Source: Planotetraspora sp. A-T 1434
GTDB taxonomy: Bacteria; Actinomycetota; Actinomycetes; Streptosporangiales; Streptosporangiaceae
Direction: 5' to 3'
Assembly (NCBI RefSeq): GCF_025420585.1
Contig: NZ_JAOEGB010000004.1
Location: 186,001 to 250,000, forward strand
DNA length: 64,000 bases
A model generated the notes under the pieces. That model worked only from the letters and a program-made list of their open reading frames with translations, did not search any database and was not told the origin of the DNA. A program made the translations under genes and the position numbers. Shown piece after piece: positions 25,003 through 35,057 of this stretch (within the stretch, counting starts at the first letter, position 1; each line of letters opens with the position of its first letter).

Positions 25003-26135
25003 CAGTGAACCCCCAAACTCGACCGGATCCGCCGCACGATGTCCGGGAGGACGGCGAGAAAGCGATCGATGTCGCCCTCGGACACGCCACGGGGCAGCGA
25101 TACCCGGACATTCCCGTGCGTAAGCACGCCCATTGCCTCCAGAACATGCGATGGCCGAAGCGTACTAGCCGTGCAGGAGCTTCCGGACGAGATCGCGAAG
25201 CCCGCCTTGTCCAACTCTGTCAGGAGCGCCTCACCCTCGACGTAGAGGCAGGAGAAGGTCACGATGTGCGGCAGCCTCCGGACCGGGTCGCCGATGACCT
25301 CGACGTCGGGCACCAGCCGGGGCACCTCGGCGCGGATCCGGTCCACCAGCGCGGACATGCGCGGTCCCTCGGCGGCCTCCTCGGCCGCCCTGGCGCGGAG
25401 CGCGGCGGCGGCGGCCACGATGGCGGGCACGTTCTCGAAGCCCGGCACCCGGCGGCGCTCCCGCTCGTCCTCCGGGTACGGCGAGCGCCAGCGGATGCCC
25501 TTGCGGATCGCCAGCACGCCGACCCCGGCGGGGCCGCCCCACTTGTGGGCGCTGGCGGTGAGCACCGACCAGCCCCGGGGGATCGGCAGGCGGCCGGCGG
25601 ACTGGGCGGCGTCCACCAGCAGCGGCACCCCTGCCGCCTGGCACGCCTCGGCGGCTTCCTCGACCGGCTGGAGCGTCCCGACCTCGTGGTTCGCCGACTG
25701 GAGGCAGGCGAGAGCCGTACCGGGCCGGGAGACCGCCTCGGCGAACGCGCCCGCGTCGGCCTGTCCGGTGCGGCCGACGCCGACGATCTCCACCTCGCCG
25801 CCGTCGCGTTCGTGGACCGCCGCGGCCTGCAGGACGCTGGAGTGCTCGACCGCGCTCGCCACCAGGTGGCGGCCCACCCGGCGGCGGCCCTGAAGGGCGC
25901 CCAGGACGCCCAGGTGAACGGCCTGGGTCCCCGAGGAGGTGAAGGCCACCTCGTCCGGCCTGGCGCCGAGAACGTCGGCTACCTCCGCTCTTGCCTGCTC
26001 CAGTAACATCTGGGCGCGGCGGGCCGTGCCGTACAGCCGCGCGGGGTCGGCCCAGCCGGCGTCGAGCGCGGCCATCAGGGCGTCGCGAGCCGCGGGATGG
26101 AGAGGTTCGGTCGAAGCCGCGTCCAAGTAGGCCAC
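25002..26135 (-). CDS. Cysteine desulfurase, NifS/IscS-like
   Basis: A 377-residue PLP enzyme that releases sulfur from cysteine as a persulfide. It has EHSSVLQA, the Asp/Gln pair in LLVDAAQSAGRLP, the PLP lysine in SAHKWGGPAGVG and the catalytic Cys in SSGSSCTASTLRPSHVL. The N-terminus MAYLDAASTEPLHP is standard. It forms a tight pair with the TusA-like gene downstream. No isc or suf scaffold genes are adjacent, although erpA is 1.6 kb away. Confidence 0.9.
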   Translation of the reverse strand: MAYLDAASTEPLHPAARDALMAALDAGWADPARLYGTARRAQMLLEQARAEVADVLGARPDEVAFTSSGTQAVHLGVLGALQGRRRVGRHLVASAVEHSSVLQAAAVHERDGGEVEIVGVGRTGQADAGAFAEAVSRPGTALACLQSANHEVGTLQPVEEAAEACQAAGVPLLVDAAQSAGRLPIPRGWSVLTASAHKWGGPAGVGVLAIRKGIRWRSPYPEDERERRRVPGFENVPAIVAAAAALRARAAEEAAEGPRMSALVDRIRAEVPRLVPDVEVIGDPVRRLPHIVTFSCLYVEGEALLTELDKAGFAISSGSSCTASTLRPSHVLEAMGVLTHGNVRVSLPRGVSEGDIDRFLAVLPDIVRRIRSSLGVH

Positions 26136-26223
26136 GGTTAGGACACTAACGGGGGCTGGTCAGAGGGGCGCCGCCGGTCCGCGCTAATGTGTCCCCCAGC
26201 GTGAACTCAACAAGTAAAGGGGC

Positions 26224-26298
26224 AACCGGCGGAAAGGTTGTGCCGGTTGAACCCGAGCGTCAAATCTGAAAAACCGCCCAAGAGAGGGACTCTTGGGC
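26224..26298 (+). promoter_or_regulatory. Two hairpins in the ctaC leader
   Basis: AACCGGC/GCCGGTT (26224-26230 with 26242-26248) and GCCCAAGAG/CTCTTGGGC (26276-26284 with 26290-26298) are perfect stems just upstream of the likely ctaC start. A TAATGT near 26185 could be the -10 element, making both part of a ~125-base leader. The second stem resembles an attenuator without a T-run. Confidence 0.5.
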
Positions 26299-26321
26299 TT
26301 CATCTGTGGGGTAGGCGATCC

Positions 26322-27155
26322 GTGAGTCCGACCCGCCGTACGACACGGCGACCGTTGGCCCGCCGCCGGTTGACCGGCGTCGCCGCCGTGGCGCTGCTGG
26401 TGGTGGCGTCCGCGACGGCGTGTAGCAAAGAGGCCGCCGACCAGTGGTCCCGTGCCGGCATGCCGGAAGGCGTTACCAAGCAGGCGACCATCGTCCATAC
26501 GCTCTGGGTCGGGTCGTGGATCGCGGCTCTCGCCACCGGCGTCGTCGTGTGGGGCCTGATCCTGTGGGCGGTCCTGTTCCACCGCAAGAAGCAGAGCTCG
26601 GCCGACCACCTGCCCCCGCAGGTGCGCTACAACCTGCCGATCGAGATCCTCTACACGGTCGTCCCGGTCATCATGGTCGCGGTGTTCTTCTTCTTCACCG
26701 CGCGGGACGAGACCGAGATCATGAAGGTCACCGGAACCGCCCCGATCAAGGTGGCCGTCGAGGGCTACCAGTGGAGCTGGCGGTTCACCACCGAGTACCA
26801 GGGCCAGAAGGCGGTGGCGGCGGGCGTCCCGGTCGACCTGAGCAAGCAGAGCGTGGAGACCCCGCAGGGTCCGCAGCTCGTGCTGCCGGTCAACAGCGAG
26901 GTGCAGTTCGATCTGCACTCGCCTGACGTCATCCACTCGTTCTGGGTGCCGGCCTTCGCCTTCAAGATGGACGTGTTCCCCGGGAACGTGCACAACAGGT
27001 TCCAGATCACGACGCTCGATCGGGCGGGCGTCTTCACCGGCCGCTGCGCCGAGCTCTGCGGTACCGACCACAGCAGGATGCTGTTCTCCGTGAAGCTCGT
27101 CCCGCAGGCGGAATTCGACCAGTACATCAAGAGCCAGGCGGGGAGTGCGCAGTGA
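26322..27155 (+). CDS. ctaC: Cytochrome c oxidase subunit II
   Basis: A 277-residue subunit with a lipobox-like VVASATACS cleavage site, two membrane helices ([20 protein letters not shown] and [18 protein letters not shown]) and a periplasmic CuA domain. CuA ligands are present in HSFWVPAF and [16 protein letters not shown] (H, C, E, C, H, M). The GTG at 26322 ([11 protein letters not shown]) matches homologous N-termini; a GTG at 26238 would run through two leader hairpins. It overlaps ctaD by four bases (GTGA). Confidence 0.93.
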   Translation: MSPTRRTTRRPLARRRLTGVAAVALLVVASATACSKEAADQWSRAGMPEGVTKQATIVHTLWVGSWIAALATGVVVWGLILWAVLFHRKKQSSADHLPPQVRYNLPIEILYTVVPVIMVAVFFFFTARDETEIMKVTGTAPIKVAVEGYQWSWRFTTEYQGQKAVAAGVPVDLSKQSVETPQGPQLVLPVNSEVQFDLHSPDVIHSFWVPAFAFKMDVFPGNVHNRFQITTLDRAGVFTGRCAELCGTDHSRMLFSVKLVPQAEFDQYIKSQAGSAQ

Positions 27156-28807
27156 CCGCCATCCAGGAACCGGCACGCGTCGTCGCGCGGCCGTACACCA
27201 AGGGCACGGTCATCGCCAAGTGGCTGTCCTCGACCGACCACAAGGTGATCGGGCACCTTTACCTGATCACGTCGTTCGTGTTCTTCCTGATCGGCGGCGT
27301 CATGGCGCTGGTCATGCGAGCCGAGCTGGCCCAGCCGGGCCTGCAGTTCGTGTCGAACGAGCAGTTCAACCAGCTGTTCACCATGCACGGCACGATCATG
27401 CTGCTGATGTTCGCCACGCCGCTGTTCGCGGGCTTCGCCAATGAGCTGATGCCGCTGCAGATCGGCGCGCCCGACGTGGCGTTCCCGCGGCTCAACATGG
27501 TGAGCTACTGGCTCTACCTGTTCGGCAGCACGATCGCGGTCGCGGGCTTCCTCACGCCTGGTGGCGCCGCGTCGTTCGGCTGGACGGCCTACGCCCCGCT
27601 GTCGAACGCGGTGACCTCGCCCGGCCTCGGCGGCGACATGTGGATCATGGGTCTGGCGCTGTCGGGCCTCGGCACCATCCTCGGCGCGGTCAACTTCATC
27701 ACGACGATCATCACCATGCGGGCCCCGGGCATGACGATGTTCCGGATGCCGATGTTCACCTGGAACATCCTGCTCACCAGCATCCTGGTGCTGCTGGCCT
27801 TCCCGGTGCTGGCGGCCGCGCTGCTCGCCCTGGAGGCCGACCGGAAGCTCGGCGCGCACATCTTCGACTCGCCGACCGGCGGTCCGATGCTGTGGCAGCA
27901 CCTGTTCTGGTTCTTCGGCCACCCCGAGGTGTACATCATCGCGCTGCCGTTCTTCGGCATCATCACCGAGGTGCTGCCCGTCTTCAGCCGTAAGCCGGTC
28001 TTCGGCTACATCGGCCTCGTGGGCGCGACCATCGCGATCGCCGGCCTGTCGGTGACCGTCTGGGCGCACCACATGTTCGTCACCGGCCAGGTGCTCCTGC
28101 CGTTCTTCTCGTTCATGACGTTCCTGATCGCGGTCCCGACCGGAGTGAAGTTCTTCAACTGGATCGGCACGATGTGGCGCGGCCACCTGTCTTTCGAGAC
28201 GCCGATGCTGTTCGCGGTCGGCTTCCTGGTGACCTTCCTGTTCGGCGGCCTCACGGGCGTCATCCTCGCCTCGCCGCCGCTGGACTTCCAGATCAGCGAC
28301 AGCTACTTCGTCGTGGCCCACTTCCACTACGTGGTCTTCGGCACCGTGGTGTTCGCGATGTTCGCGGGCTTCTACTTCTGGTGGCCCAAGTTCACCGGCA
28401 AGATGCTCAACGACAAGCTGGGCAAGGTCCACTTCTGGACGCTGTTCTTCGGCTTCCACCTGACCTTCCTGGTGCAGCACTGGCTGGGTGTCAGCGGCTT
28501 CCCGCGGCGGTACGCCGACTACGGGCCGTCCGACGGCTTCACCGGCCTGAACATGATCTCGTCGGCGGGCGCGTTCCTGCTGGGTCTCTCGACGCTGCCG
28601 TTCGTCTACAACGTGTGGCGGACGTGGAAGACCGCCCCGAAGGTCACCGTCGACGACCCCTGGGGCTACGGCGGTTCGCTCGAGTGGGCCACCTCGTGCC
28701 CGCCCCCGCGGCACAACTTCATCACGCTGCCGCGGATCCGCTCCGAGCGTCCCGCGTTCGACCTCAAGTACCCGCACCTCGCGGTCAAGCCTGAACTGGA
28801 GGCCTGA
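27152..28807 (+). CDS. ctaD: Cytochrome c oxidase subunit I
   Basis: The 551-residue catalytic subunit of aa3 oxidase. Heme and copper ligands are visible in [12 protein letters not shown], the Tyr-His cross-link motif [25 protein letters not shown] and [11 protein letters not shown]. About twelve membrane helices span the protein. It ends in the cytoplasmic tail typical of actinobacteria. It overlaps ctaC by four bases and ctaF by one. Confidence 0.97.
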   Translation: MTAIQEPARVVARPYTKGTVIAKWLSSTDHKVIGHLYLITSFVFFLIGGVMALVMRAELAQPGLQFVSNEQFNQLFTMHGTIMLLMFATPLFAGFANELMPLQIGAPDVAFPRLNMVSYWLYLFGSTIAVAGFLTPGGAASFGWTAYAPLSNAVTSPGLGGDMWIMGLALSGLGTILGAVNFITTIITMRAPGMTMFRMPMFTWNILLTSILVLLAFPVLAAALLALEADRKLGAHIFDSPTGGPMLWQHLFWFFGHPEVYIIALPFFGIITEVLPVFSRKPVFGYIGLVGATIAIAGLSVTVWAHHMFVTGQVLLPFFSFMTFLIAVPTGVKFFNWIGTMWRGHLSFETPMLFAVGFLVTFLFGGLTGVILASPPLDFQISDSYFVVAHFHYVVFGTVVFAMFAGFYFWWPKFTGKMLNDKLGKVHFWTLFFGFHLTFLVQHWLGVSGFPRRYADYGPSDGFTGLNMISSAGAFLLGLSTLPFVYNVWRTWKTAPKVTVDDPWGYGGSLEWATSCPPPRHNFITLPRIRSERPAFDLKYPHLAVKPELEA

Positions 28808-29202
28808 TGAAGATCCAGGGGTGGATGTTCCTGCTCTGCGGCATCTTCTTCGCCGCCGCGGACGCCGTGTACTGGTTCTGGTCGAAGGAACCGACCGGCA
28901 CCACGGCCATGGCGATCTCCGTCGGGCTGGCGTTCATGATCGGTTACTACCTGCTGTTCACGGCGCGCCGGATCGGCGACCAGCCGGAGGACAACAAGGA
29001 GGCCGAGGTCAGCGACGGCGCCGGGGAGATCGGCTTTTTCAGCCCGCACAGCTGGTGGCCGCTGTTCGTGTGCCTGTCGGCCGCGCTGACGTTCTTCGGC
29101 TTCACCATCGGCTGGTGGCTCTTCTTCATCGGGCTGTTCGCCACGATCATGAGCGCCATCGGCTTCGTCTTCCAGTACTACCGGGGCAACTTCTCGCACT
29201 GA
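28807..29202 (+). CDS. ctaF: Cytochrome c oxidase subunit IV (actinobacterial CtaF)
   Basis: A 131-residue protein with four membrane helices in two hairpins (MFLLCGIFFAAADAVYWF, ISVGLAFMIGYYLLF, and two after the loop containing EIGFFSPHSWWPLF). This is the actinobacterial subunit IV that associates with CtaC/CtaD. It starts inside the ctaD stop (TGATG). Its stop begins a 13-base duplication, followed by a strong terminator. Confidence 0.93.
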   Translation: MKIQGWMFLLCGIFFAAADAVYWFWSKEPTGTTAMAISVGLAFMIGYYLLFTARRIGDQPEDNKEAEVSDGAGEIGFFSPHSWWPLFVCLSAALTFFGFTIGWWLFFIGLFATIMSAIGFVFQYYRGNFSH

Positions 29203-29226
29203 GTGAGCGCTCTGAGTGAGCGCTCT
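29200..29226 (+). repeat. 13-base duplication at the ctaF stop codon
   Basis: GAGTGAGCGCTCT occurs twice in tandem from 29201, directly after the last ctaF codon and sharing its TGA. Confidence 0.75.
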
Positions 29227-29250
29227 GGGACGGCTCTGAGACAGCGCGTC

Positions 29251-29283
29251 GCGGCCGGTCGGCGGATCTCGCCGACCGGCCGC
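29251..29283 (+). terminator. Rho-independent terminator after ctaCDF
   Basis: A 14-base perfect stem GCGGCCGGTCGGCG / CGCCGACCGGCCGC with a GATCT loop, followed by GGCGTTTTTAC. This is the strongest terminator of the window and closes the ctaC-ctaD-ctaF operon. Confidence 0.9.
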
Positions 29284-29401
29284 GGCGTTTTTACGTTCAC
29301 CCGCGGGGCGGATTTTTGCCGGGAGCGGGCTTCTCCCGGGCTCGGACCCAGCGTGATCGGGGAATAACCCAGAGAAACCGATCAGGCGGGGGGAGACCGA
29401 C

Positions 29402-30577
29402 GTGCGAGCTGGTGCAGGGGCGCTGGCCCTTCTCATGGCGGCGGGATGTTCCGCCACGTCGACGGACCAGGACGGCGACGGGCCCGCGGCCAAGGCGGCG
29501 ATCACCATTACCCCGATGGACGGGGCGCGGGAGCTGCCTCCGGAGCTGCCCATCACGGTCGGCGCCGTCGGCGGGGCGCTCAAAAGTGTCACCGTACGGG
29601 CCGGAGGGCAGCCTGTGACGGGCGTTTACAGCGCCGACCACACCCAGTGGCGGAGCGACCGTCCGATGGCTCCTGGCGTCTCCTACAGCGTCACCGCCGT
29701 GGCCGCCGCACCCGGCGGGGGGACCGTCCAGAGGTCCAGCGCGTTCACCACGAAGAGGGGCACCACGACCTTCGGGATCGAGACGCTGCTGCCCAGCAAG
29801 CAGGACACCGGCCTCACCGTGGGCGTGGGCATGCCGATCATGCTGACGTTCGACAAGAAGATCACCGACCGTGTCTCCGTCGAGCGCAACCTGTTCGTCC
29901 AGGCGTCCAAGCCCGTCGAGGGGGCCTGGCATTGGTACGACGACCGCAACGTCGTCTTCCGGCCGAAGGAGTACTGGCCGCCCTACACCACGGTCCGGTT
30001 CACGGCCCGCCTCTCGGGCGTCCGCGGCGCCGAGGGGATGTACGGCAAGCAGGACTACGTCCGCGACTTCACGATCGGGCGGTCCCAGATCAGCCAGGCC
30101 GACACCCAGACCCACTACATGAAGATCAGGCGCGACGGGAAGGTCATCCAGAACTTCCCGATCAGCGCCGGCATGGGCGGCGTGTGGAGGCACTACACGA
30201 CCAGCGGCGTCCATCTGGCGATGTCCCGCGAGGACGTCACCGTGATGACGTCTCCCGACGCCGGCCCCGGCGACGCGGGGTACTACCAGACGACCGTCTA
30301 CGACACCGTCCGGATCTCGAACAGCGGTGAATACGTCCACGGGGCCCCGTGGTCGGTGGGGGACCAGGGCAACTCCAATGTGAGCCACGGCTGCATCAAC
30401 GTCAGCCCGTCGAACGCCAAGTGGTTCCTCAAGAACACCCTGATCGGCGACCCCGTCATCGTCAGGGGGACGCCGCGCAAGCTCGAGCCGACCAACGGCT
30501 GGGGCCACTGGCAGGAGTCGTGGGGCGACTGGCTAAAGTGGAGCCGTCTCCGCGGCGACATCTCCCAGCCGCTGTAG
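29402..30577 (+). CDS. L,D-transpeptidase lipoprotein with Ig-like domains
   Basis: A 391-residue cell-wall cross-linking enzyme. The signal ends in the lipobox LMAAGC. Two Ig-like domains (about 35-130 and 130-225, the second with DKKITDRVSVERNLFV) precede the YkuD catalytic domain, whose active site is NSNVSHGCINVSPSNAKW with the nucleophilic Cys. It ends with the aromatic-rich tail found in LdtMt2-like enzymes. GGGGGGAG precedes the GTG start. It lies between the convergent oxidase and bc1 operons but has its own terminator on both sides. Confidence 0.93.
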   Translation: MRAGAGALALLMAAGCSATSTDQDGDGPAAKAAITITPMDGARELPPELPITVGAVGGALKSVTVRAGGQPVTGVYSADHTQWRSDRPMAPGVSYSVTAVAAAPGGGTVQRSSAFTTKRGTTTFGIETLLPSKQDTGLTVGVGMPIMLTFDKKITDRVSVERNLFVQASKPVEGAWHWYDDRNVVFRPKEYWPPYTTVRFTARLSGVRGAEGMYGKQDYVRDFTIGRSQISQADTQTHYMKIRRDGKVIQNFPISAGMGGVWRHYTTSGVHLAMSREDVTVMTSPDAGPGDAGYYQTTVYDTVRISNSGEYVHGAPWSVGDQGNSNVSHGCINVSPSNAKWFLKNTLIGDPVIVRGTPRKLEPTNGWGHWQESWGDWLKWSRLRGDISQPL

Positions 30578-30626
30578 GGCTCGAAAGCTGTAGGCGCCGC
30601 GCAAAAGCTGTAGGCGCGCAAAAGCG

Positions 30627-30668
30627 AAGCGGCCCGGGCGGGGAAGAGAGATCCCGCCCGGGCCGCTT
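30627..30668. terminator. Bidirectional terminator between convergent operons
   Basis: A perfect 16-base stem AAGCGGCCCGGGCGGG / CCCGCCCGGGCCGCTT with a 10-base loop, between the L,D-transpeptidase (+) and qcrB (-). The AA...TT ends suit termination from both sides. A partly duplicated GCTGTAGGCG element precedes it. Confidence 0.85.
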
Positions 30669-30689
30669 CTGTGTGCGTTGCCTGCCGGC

Positions 30690-32333
30690 TCAGTGGAGCT
30701 GCTTGTGGTCCCCGCCGGAGCCGACGGCGGCGTGCTCCTCTTCGTGGTGACCCGCGTCATGAGCGTGGCCGTCCCCGTCGAACGGGACGCGGTCCGTGCC
30801 GTACGCCTCGCTCATCTTGGCCCGGAGCCGGCCCAGCGCGGTGCGGGCGGACTTGGGCGGGATGCCCTCGCCGTCCACCCCGCTCTCGATGACCGGGATC
30901 AGCTCCTTGCCGCGCATGTGGTCGGCGATGTCCTGCGCCGCAGGCGTGTGGACCTCGATGTACTCGCCGTTCGGCATCCGCTTGATGACGCCCGACTCCA
31001 CGCCGTGGGACAGCACCTCGGCGTCCTTGCGCTGGAGGCCGATGCAGATCCGGTAGGCGATGAGGTAGGCGATCGCCGGGCCGATGAAGATCGCGAACCG
31101 GCCGAAGATCGTCGTCGAGTACAGGCTGACCTTGAAGTTCGCCGAGATCTCGTCGTTCGCGCCCAGCAGCCACAGGATGCCGTAGAACGCGATCCCCGAG
31201 ATGCCGATCGCGGTGCGGTGCGGATTGTTCCGCGGCCGGTCGGCGATGTGGTGCTCCCGGCGGTCGCCGGTGATCCACTGCTCGGCGAACGGGTAGAGCG
31301 CGAGGCCGGTCATGATGATGCCCATCGGGACCAGTGCCGGGATCAGCACGCTCAGCGCGACCGTGTGGCCCCAGAAATTGATCTCCCAGGAAGGCATCAG
31401 GCGCAGCGCGCCCTCCAGGAAGCCCATGTAGAAGTCGGGCTGCGACCCGGCCGAGATGTCCGCCGGCGTGTACGGCCCGAACAGCCAGATCGGGTTGATC
31501 TGGGCGAAGGTTCCGAGCAGCGCGATCACGGCGAACGTGAACAGGAAGAACGCGCCCGCCTTGGCCATGAAGGCCGGGTAGAACGGCGCGCCCACCACGT
31601 TCGTCTCGGCGCGGCCCGTGCCCGGCATCTGCGTGTGCTTCTGCACCCACATGAGGATCATGTGGGCGGAGATGAGCGCCAGCAGGATGCCCGGGATCAG
31701 CAGGATGTGGATCGTGAAGAACCGCGAGATCACGTCGTGGCCGGGGTACTCGCCGCCGAACAGGAAGAACGTGATGTAGGTCCCGACGATCGGGATGGCC
31801 ATCATGACACCCTCGGTGATCCGCAGACCGGCGCCGGAGAGCAGGTCGTCGGGGAGGGAGTAGCCGGTGAGGCCCTCCAGCAGCGCCAGCGTGAGCAGGC
31901 CCACGCCGATGAGCCAGTTCAGCTCGCGCGGCTTGCGGTACGCGCCGGTGAAGAACACGCGGAGCATGTGGACCGTCATGCCGGCGACGAACAGCAGCGC
32001 CGCCCAGTGGTGGATCTGCCGGATCAGCAGACCGCCCCGCACGTCGAAGCTGATGTTCAGGGCGGAGGCGTACGCCTCGGACATCCTGACGCCGACCAGC
32101 GGCTGGTAGGAGCCCGAGTAGGTGACCTCGCCCATGCTCGGCTTGAACCAGAGCGTCAGGAACGTGCCGGTCAGCAGCAGGATGATGAACGAGTAGAGCG
32201 CGATCTCACCCAGCAGGAACGACCAGTGGTCGGGGAAGACCTTCCTCAGGTTGCGCTTGAGGAAGCGCCCCGCGCCGAGGCGGTCGTCGAGGAAGGTGGA
32301 TGTGTCCGCGATGGCCTTGGGAGGAGTGTTCAT
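30690..32333 (-). CDS. qcrB: Cytochrome bc1 complex cytochrome b subunit
   Basis: A 547-residue cytochrome b. Heme b ligands are in RQIHHWAALLFVAGMTVHMLRV and FFTIHILLIPGILLALISAHMIL; the quinol-site region GAPFYPAF is present. After about nine membrane helices it has a long soluble C-terminal tail ending in a His/Asp/Glu-rich stretch (HAHDAGHHEEEHAA), a feature of actinobacterial QcrB. The ATG overlaps the qcrA stop by one base. It is the last gene of ctaE-qcrC-qcrA-qcrB. Confidence 0.95.
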   Translation of the reverse strand: MNTPPKAIADTSTFLDDRLGAGRFLKRNLRKVFPDHWSFLLGEIALYSFIILLLTGTFLTLWFKPSMGEVTYSGSYQPLVGVRMSEAYASALNISFDVRGGLLIRQIHHWAALLFVAGMTVHMLRVFFTGAYRKPRELNWLIGVGLLTLALLEGLTGYSLPDDLLSGAGLRITEGVMMAIPIVGTYITFFLFGGEYPGHDVISRFFTIHILLIPGILLALISAHMILMWVQKHTQMPGTGRAETNVVGAPFYPAFMAKAGAFFLFTFAVIALLGTFAQINPIWLFGPYTPADISAGSQPDFYMGFLEGALRLMPSWEINFWGHTVALSVLIPALVPMGIIMTGLALYPFAEQWITGDRREHHIADRPRNNPHRTAIGISGIAFYGILWLLGANDEISANFKVSLYSTTIFGRFAIFIGPAIAYLIAYRICIGLQRKDAEVLSHGVESGVIKRMPNGEYIEVHTPAAQDIADHMRGKELIPVIESGVDGEGIPPKSARTALGRLRAKMSEAYGTDRVPFDGDGHAHDAGHHEEEHAAVGSGGDHKQLH

Positions 32334-33451
32334 CAGGCCTTCTTCTCCCTTGCTTCCGCCTCGGCGTCGCCGCGCTCCCAGAAGCTGGGGCCCACGGGGA
32401 CGTTGAAGTCGGACTTGGCGACGAGGTAGCCCTCGCCGTCGATCCCGATGGGGAGCTGCGGCAGCGGCCGCGCGGCGGGGCCGAAGATGACCTTCGCTCC
32501 GTCGGCCGCGTCGAACGTCGACTGGTGGCACGGGCAGAGGATGTGGTGCGTCGTCTGCTCGTACAGCGCGGCGGGGCAGCCCACGTGAGTGCAGATCTTG
32601 GAGTACGCGACGATGCCGTCGTGCGTCCAGTTCAGGTTCGTGCCGGACTTGATCTCCTCCGGGCGGAACTTGAGGAGGATCAGCGTGGCCTTGGCCAGCG
32701 CGTTCAGGTCCTCCTCGTAGCCCTCGGGCACGACCGACAGGATGCCGCCGGGCGAGTTGAAGTCGGCGGCGCGGATCGGCTGGCCCGTGCCCTCGACGAC
32801 GAGGCGGCGTGGCTTGCCGTCCTTGGTCGGGGCGCCCCAGACGGTGTGCCTGAGCGAGGTGCCGGGCAGCGGGCCGAGGTCCTTCAGCAGCACCAGCGGG
32901 GCCAGGCCCAGCGGCGCGGCGGCCAGCAGGAGCGTACGGCGCAGCAGCTTGTGCTTGACGAAGCCGCTCTCGTTGGCGCCCTCCAGGAACGTCTCCTTGA
33001 CGTACTCCCGGGTGGCCGAGTCGGAGGCCATCGGGTGGCGCTCCTGCACGAGGTAGTACTTCGGCATGATCCGCCGCACCCACAGCGTTATGCCGCTCGC
33101 GAGCGACAGCAGGGCGACGCTGAGCGTGCCGCCCAGCGCGTAGTTGGAGACGGCGGTCTTGTCGATCGTGCCGACCTGGAAGGCGACGTAGGCGGCGATG
33201 AACGCCGCGCCCGCCAGGAAGGTGATCGTGAACAGCAGCGCGACGAGCCTCTCGGCCCTGCGGGCGCTCGCCGGGTCCTGGTAGACGACCCCGGGCACAC
33301 CCTTGACCTCGTGGACGTCCTCGTCGGCGAGGAACGCGGCTCCGGCCTCGCGGCGGTTGTCGCCACTGAGGATGGGGCCGTTGGAGGAAGGGGTTCCGAT
33401 GACGCGCGCCGGGACGCGGCTCTCCGGCTGATCGATGTGGTTATCTGTCAT
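32333..33451 (-). CDS. qcrA: Rieske iron-sulfur subunit of bc1 complex
   Basis: A 372-residue subunit with an N-terminal extension and three membrane helices, as in other actinobacteria, then the Rieske domain: [2Fe-2S] ligands in CTHVGCPAAL and CPCHQSTFD. The start [19 protein letters not shown] overlaps the qcrC stop by four bases (ATGA). It moves electrons from quinol to the diheme QcrC. Confidence 0.95.
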   Translation of the reverse strand: MTDNHIDQPESRVPARVIGTPSSNGPILSGDNRREAGAAFLADEDVHEVKGVPGVVYQDPASARRAERLVALLFTITFLAGAAFIAAYVAFQVGTIDKTAVSNYALGGTLSVALLSLASGITLWVRRIMPKYYLVQERHPMASDSATREYVKETFLEGANESGFVKHKLLRRTLLLAAAPLGLAPLVLLKDLGPLPGTSLRHTVWGAPTKDGKPRRLVVEGTGQPIRAADFNSPGGILSVVPEGYEEDLNALAKATLILLKFRPEEIKSGTNLNWTHDGIVAYSKICTHVGCPAALYEQTTHHILCPCHQSTFDAADGAKVIFGPAARPLPQLPIGIDGEGYLVAKSDFNVPVGPSFWERGDAEAEAREKKA

Positions 33452-34281
33452 GCCTTCGCCCGTCGCTTCTTCGCGGTGATCCAGATGGCGGCGAGGATGA
33501 GGAGGCTGATGCCCGCGATCCACGCCACAAGACCCTCGGTCACGGGGCCGATCCGGCCCAGGCCCGAACCACCCGGGTCGACCTGCGACCGCACGTGAGT
33601 GATGTAGGCGATCATGTCGCGCTTCTGCTCGGGAGTGATCGTGGAGTCGTTGAAGACCGGCATCGCCTGCGGGCCGGTGATCATCGCCTCGTAGATCTGC
33701 GTCGGCGTCGCCGGGTTGAGCGGCGGGGCGTACTTGCCGTAGGTGAGCGCGCCGCCCGCGCCGACGAAGTTGTGGCACTGGATGCAGTTCGCGCGGAACA
33801 GTTCGCCGCCCTTGGCTGGGTCACCCTTCGCGGGATCCACCTGCTCGGCGCTCGGGACCGTCGGGCCGCCGCCCAGGGACTGGACGTAGGCGGCCAGGTC
33901 CTTGATCGCCTGAGGGGTCACCCAGTCGGCGAGCGGCTTGCGGGGGGCCTGCGGGCCCGCGTCCGCGGCCGGCATGCGGCCGGAGCTGACCTGGAAGTCC
34001 ACGGCCGCCGCGCCGACGCCCACGAGAGTGGGAGCCTTACCGCTGCCCTCGGCGTTCAAGCCGTGGCAGCTCGCGCAGTGGGCCACGAACAGGCTCTTGC
34101 CCTGCGCCACGTCGTCGGCCTTACCGGACGCGATCGCCGCGTCCGCGCTGCTGCCGTTCGGCGCGGCGACGGCGTATCCCCCGCCGAGCAGGCCCAGGGC
34201 GAGCGCCACGACGGCGAATCGCGCGAGGGGATGGCGCCGTCGGGCGGTGATGGAGTTCACCGAAATTCCCGTTCCGATCAT
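33448..34281 (-). CDS. qcrC: Diheme cytochrome c subunit of bc1 complex
   Basis: A 277-residue membrane-anchored protein with two c-type heme motifs, CASCHG near 70 and CIQCHN near 165, an N-terminal signal/anchor ([18 protein letters not shown]) and a C-terminal helix ([18 protein letters not shown]). The second heme replaces a separate cytochrome c, allowing a bc1-aa3 supercomplex in actinobacteria. It overlaps ctaE and qcrA by four bases each. Confidence 0.95.
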   Translation of the reverse strand: MIGTGISVNSITARRRHPLARFAVVALALGLLGGGYAVAAPNGSSADAAIASGKADDVAQGKSLFVAHCASCHGLNAEGSGKAPTLVGVGAAAVDFQVSSGRMPAADAGPQAPRKPLADWVTPQAIKDLAAYVQSLGGGPTVPSAEQVDPAKGDPAKGGELFRANCIQCHNFVGAGGALTYGKYAPPLNPATPTQIYEAMITGPQAMPVFNDSTITPEQKRDMIAYITHVRSQVDPGGSGLGRIGPVTEGLVAWIAGISLLILAAIWITAKKRRAKA

Positions 34282-34895
34282 TTGATGATGTAGATGGTCG
34301 CGAAAAGGCCGATCCAGACCACGTCGACGAAGTGCCAGTAGTAGGACACGACGATCGCGCTGGTCTGCTGCTCATAGGTCAAGCGCTTCGCGGCGTACGT
34401 GCGTCCCAGGATGAACAGGAACGCGATCAGACCACCGGTCACGTGCATGCCGTGGAAGCCCGTGGTCAGGTAGAACACCGAGTCGTACGGGGAGTGCGAA
34501 AGGACGTGGTGCTCCTTTGCGAGGTTCCCGTACTCCCAGAGCTGCCCGCCCACGAAGAAGGCGCCCATGAGGAAGCTAACGATGTACCAGAACCGGAGCT
34601 TCCCGACCTGGCCCTTTTCCACTGCCCACACGCCCAGCTGGCACGTCACACTCGACAGGACCAGAACGGTCGTGTTGAAGGTCGCGAACGGAACGTTGAG
34701 GTCCGCCTCGGGCCACGGACCGTGCTCCGCAAGGGTGACCGACCGGATGGTGAAGTACATCGCGAACAGCGCCGCGAAGAACATGAGCTCAGAGGACAAC
34801 CACACGATGGTCCCGACCTGAACCAGGTTGGGCCGGCTGGACCCGTGCGGTCTCGTCGTCGTAGTAATTGCGGATGCTGTCGCCACGGGCAGCAT
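34278..34895 (-). CDS. ctaE: Cytochrome c oxidase subunit III
   Basis: A 205-residue subunit III with five to six membrane helices: [82 protein letters not shown] and [19 protein letters not shown]. The HGMHVxxG and YWHFVDVVW motifs are diagnostic. The ATG at 34895 gives [12 protein letters not shown]. It heads the bc1 operon, separated from ctaCDF, the same arrangement as in Streptomyces. Confidence 0.95.
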   Translation of the reverse strand: MLPVATASAITTTTRPHGSSRPNLVQVGTIVWLSSELMFFAALFAMYFTIRSVTLAEHGPWPEADLNVPFATFNTTVLVLSSVTCQLGVWAVEKGQVGKLRFWYIVSFLMGAFFVGGQLWEYGNLAKEHHVLSHSPYDSVFYLTTGFHGMHVTGGLIAFLFILGRTYAAKRLTYEQQTSAIVVSYYWHFVDVVWIGLFATIYIIK

Positions 34896-35057
34896 TATTG
34901 CGGCTCTCCAGGTCGGGTCGCCCCACGACCCCCCGTTAGGGCTCCATCCGGCCACCAAAACGGGCACACCGCACCATTCACCCCGGGGCTGCGCGCCTGG
35001 CGCTCGCGCCGGTAGCATCACGATGACCATACCCCGCGATTCGACAGTGAGCGTGAA

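Noticed and set aside
34279-34292. TGATCATTTGATGATG near the ctaE end, resembling the repeat core.
   Set aside because: It is not GTGATCATGC, lies within the qcrC/ctaE overlap and is explained by coding sequence.
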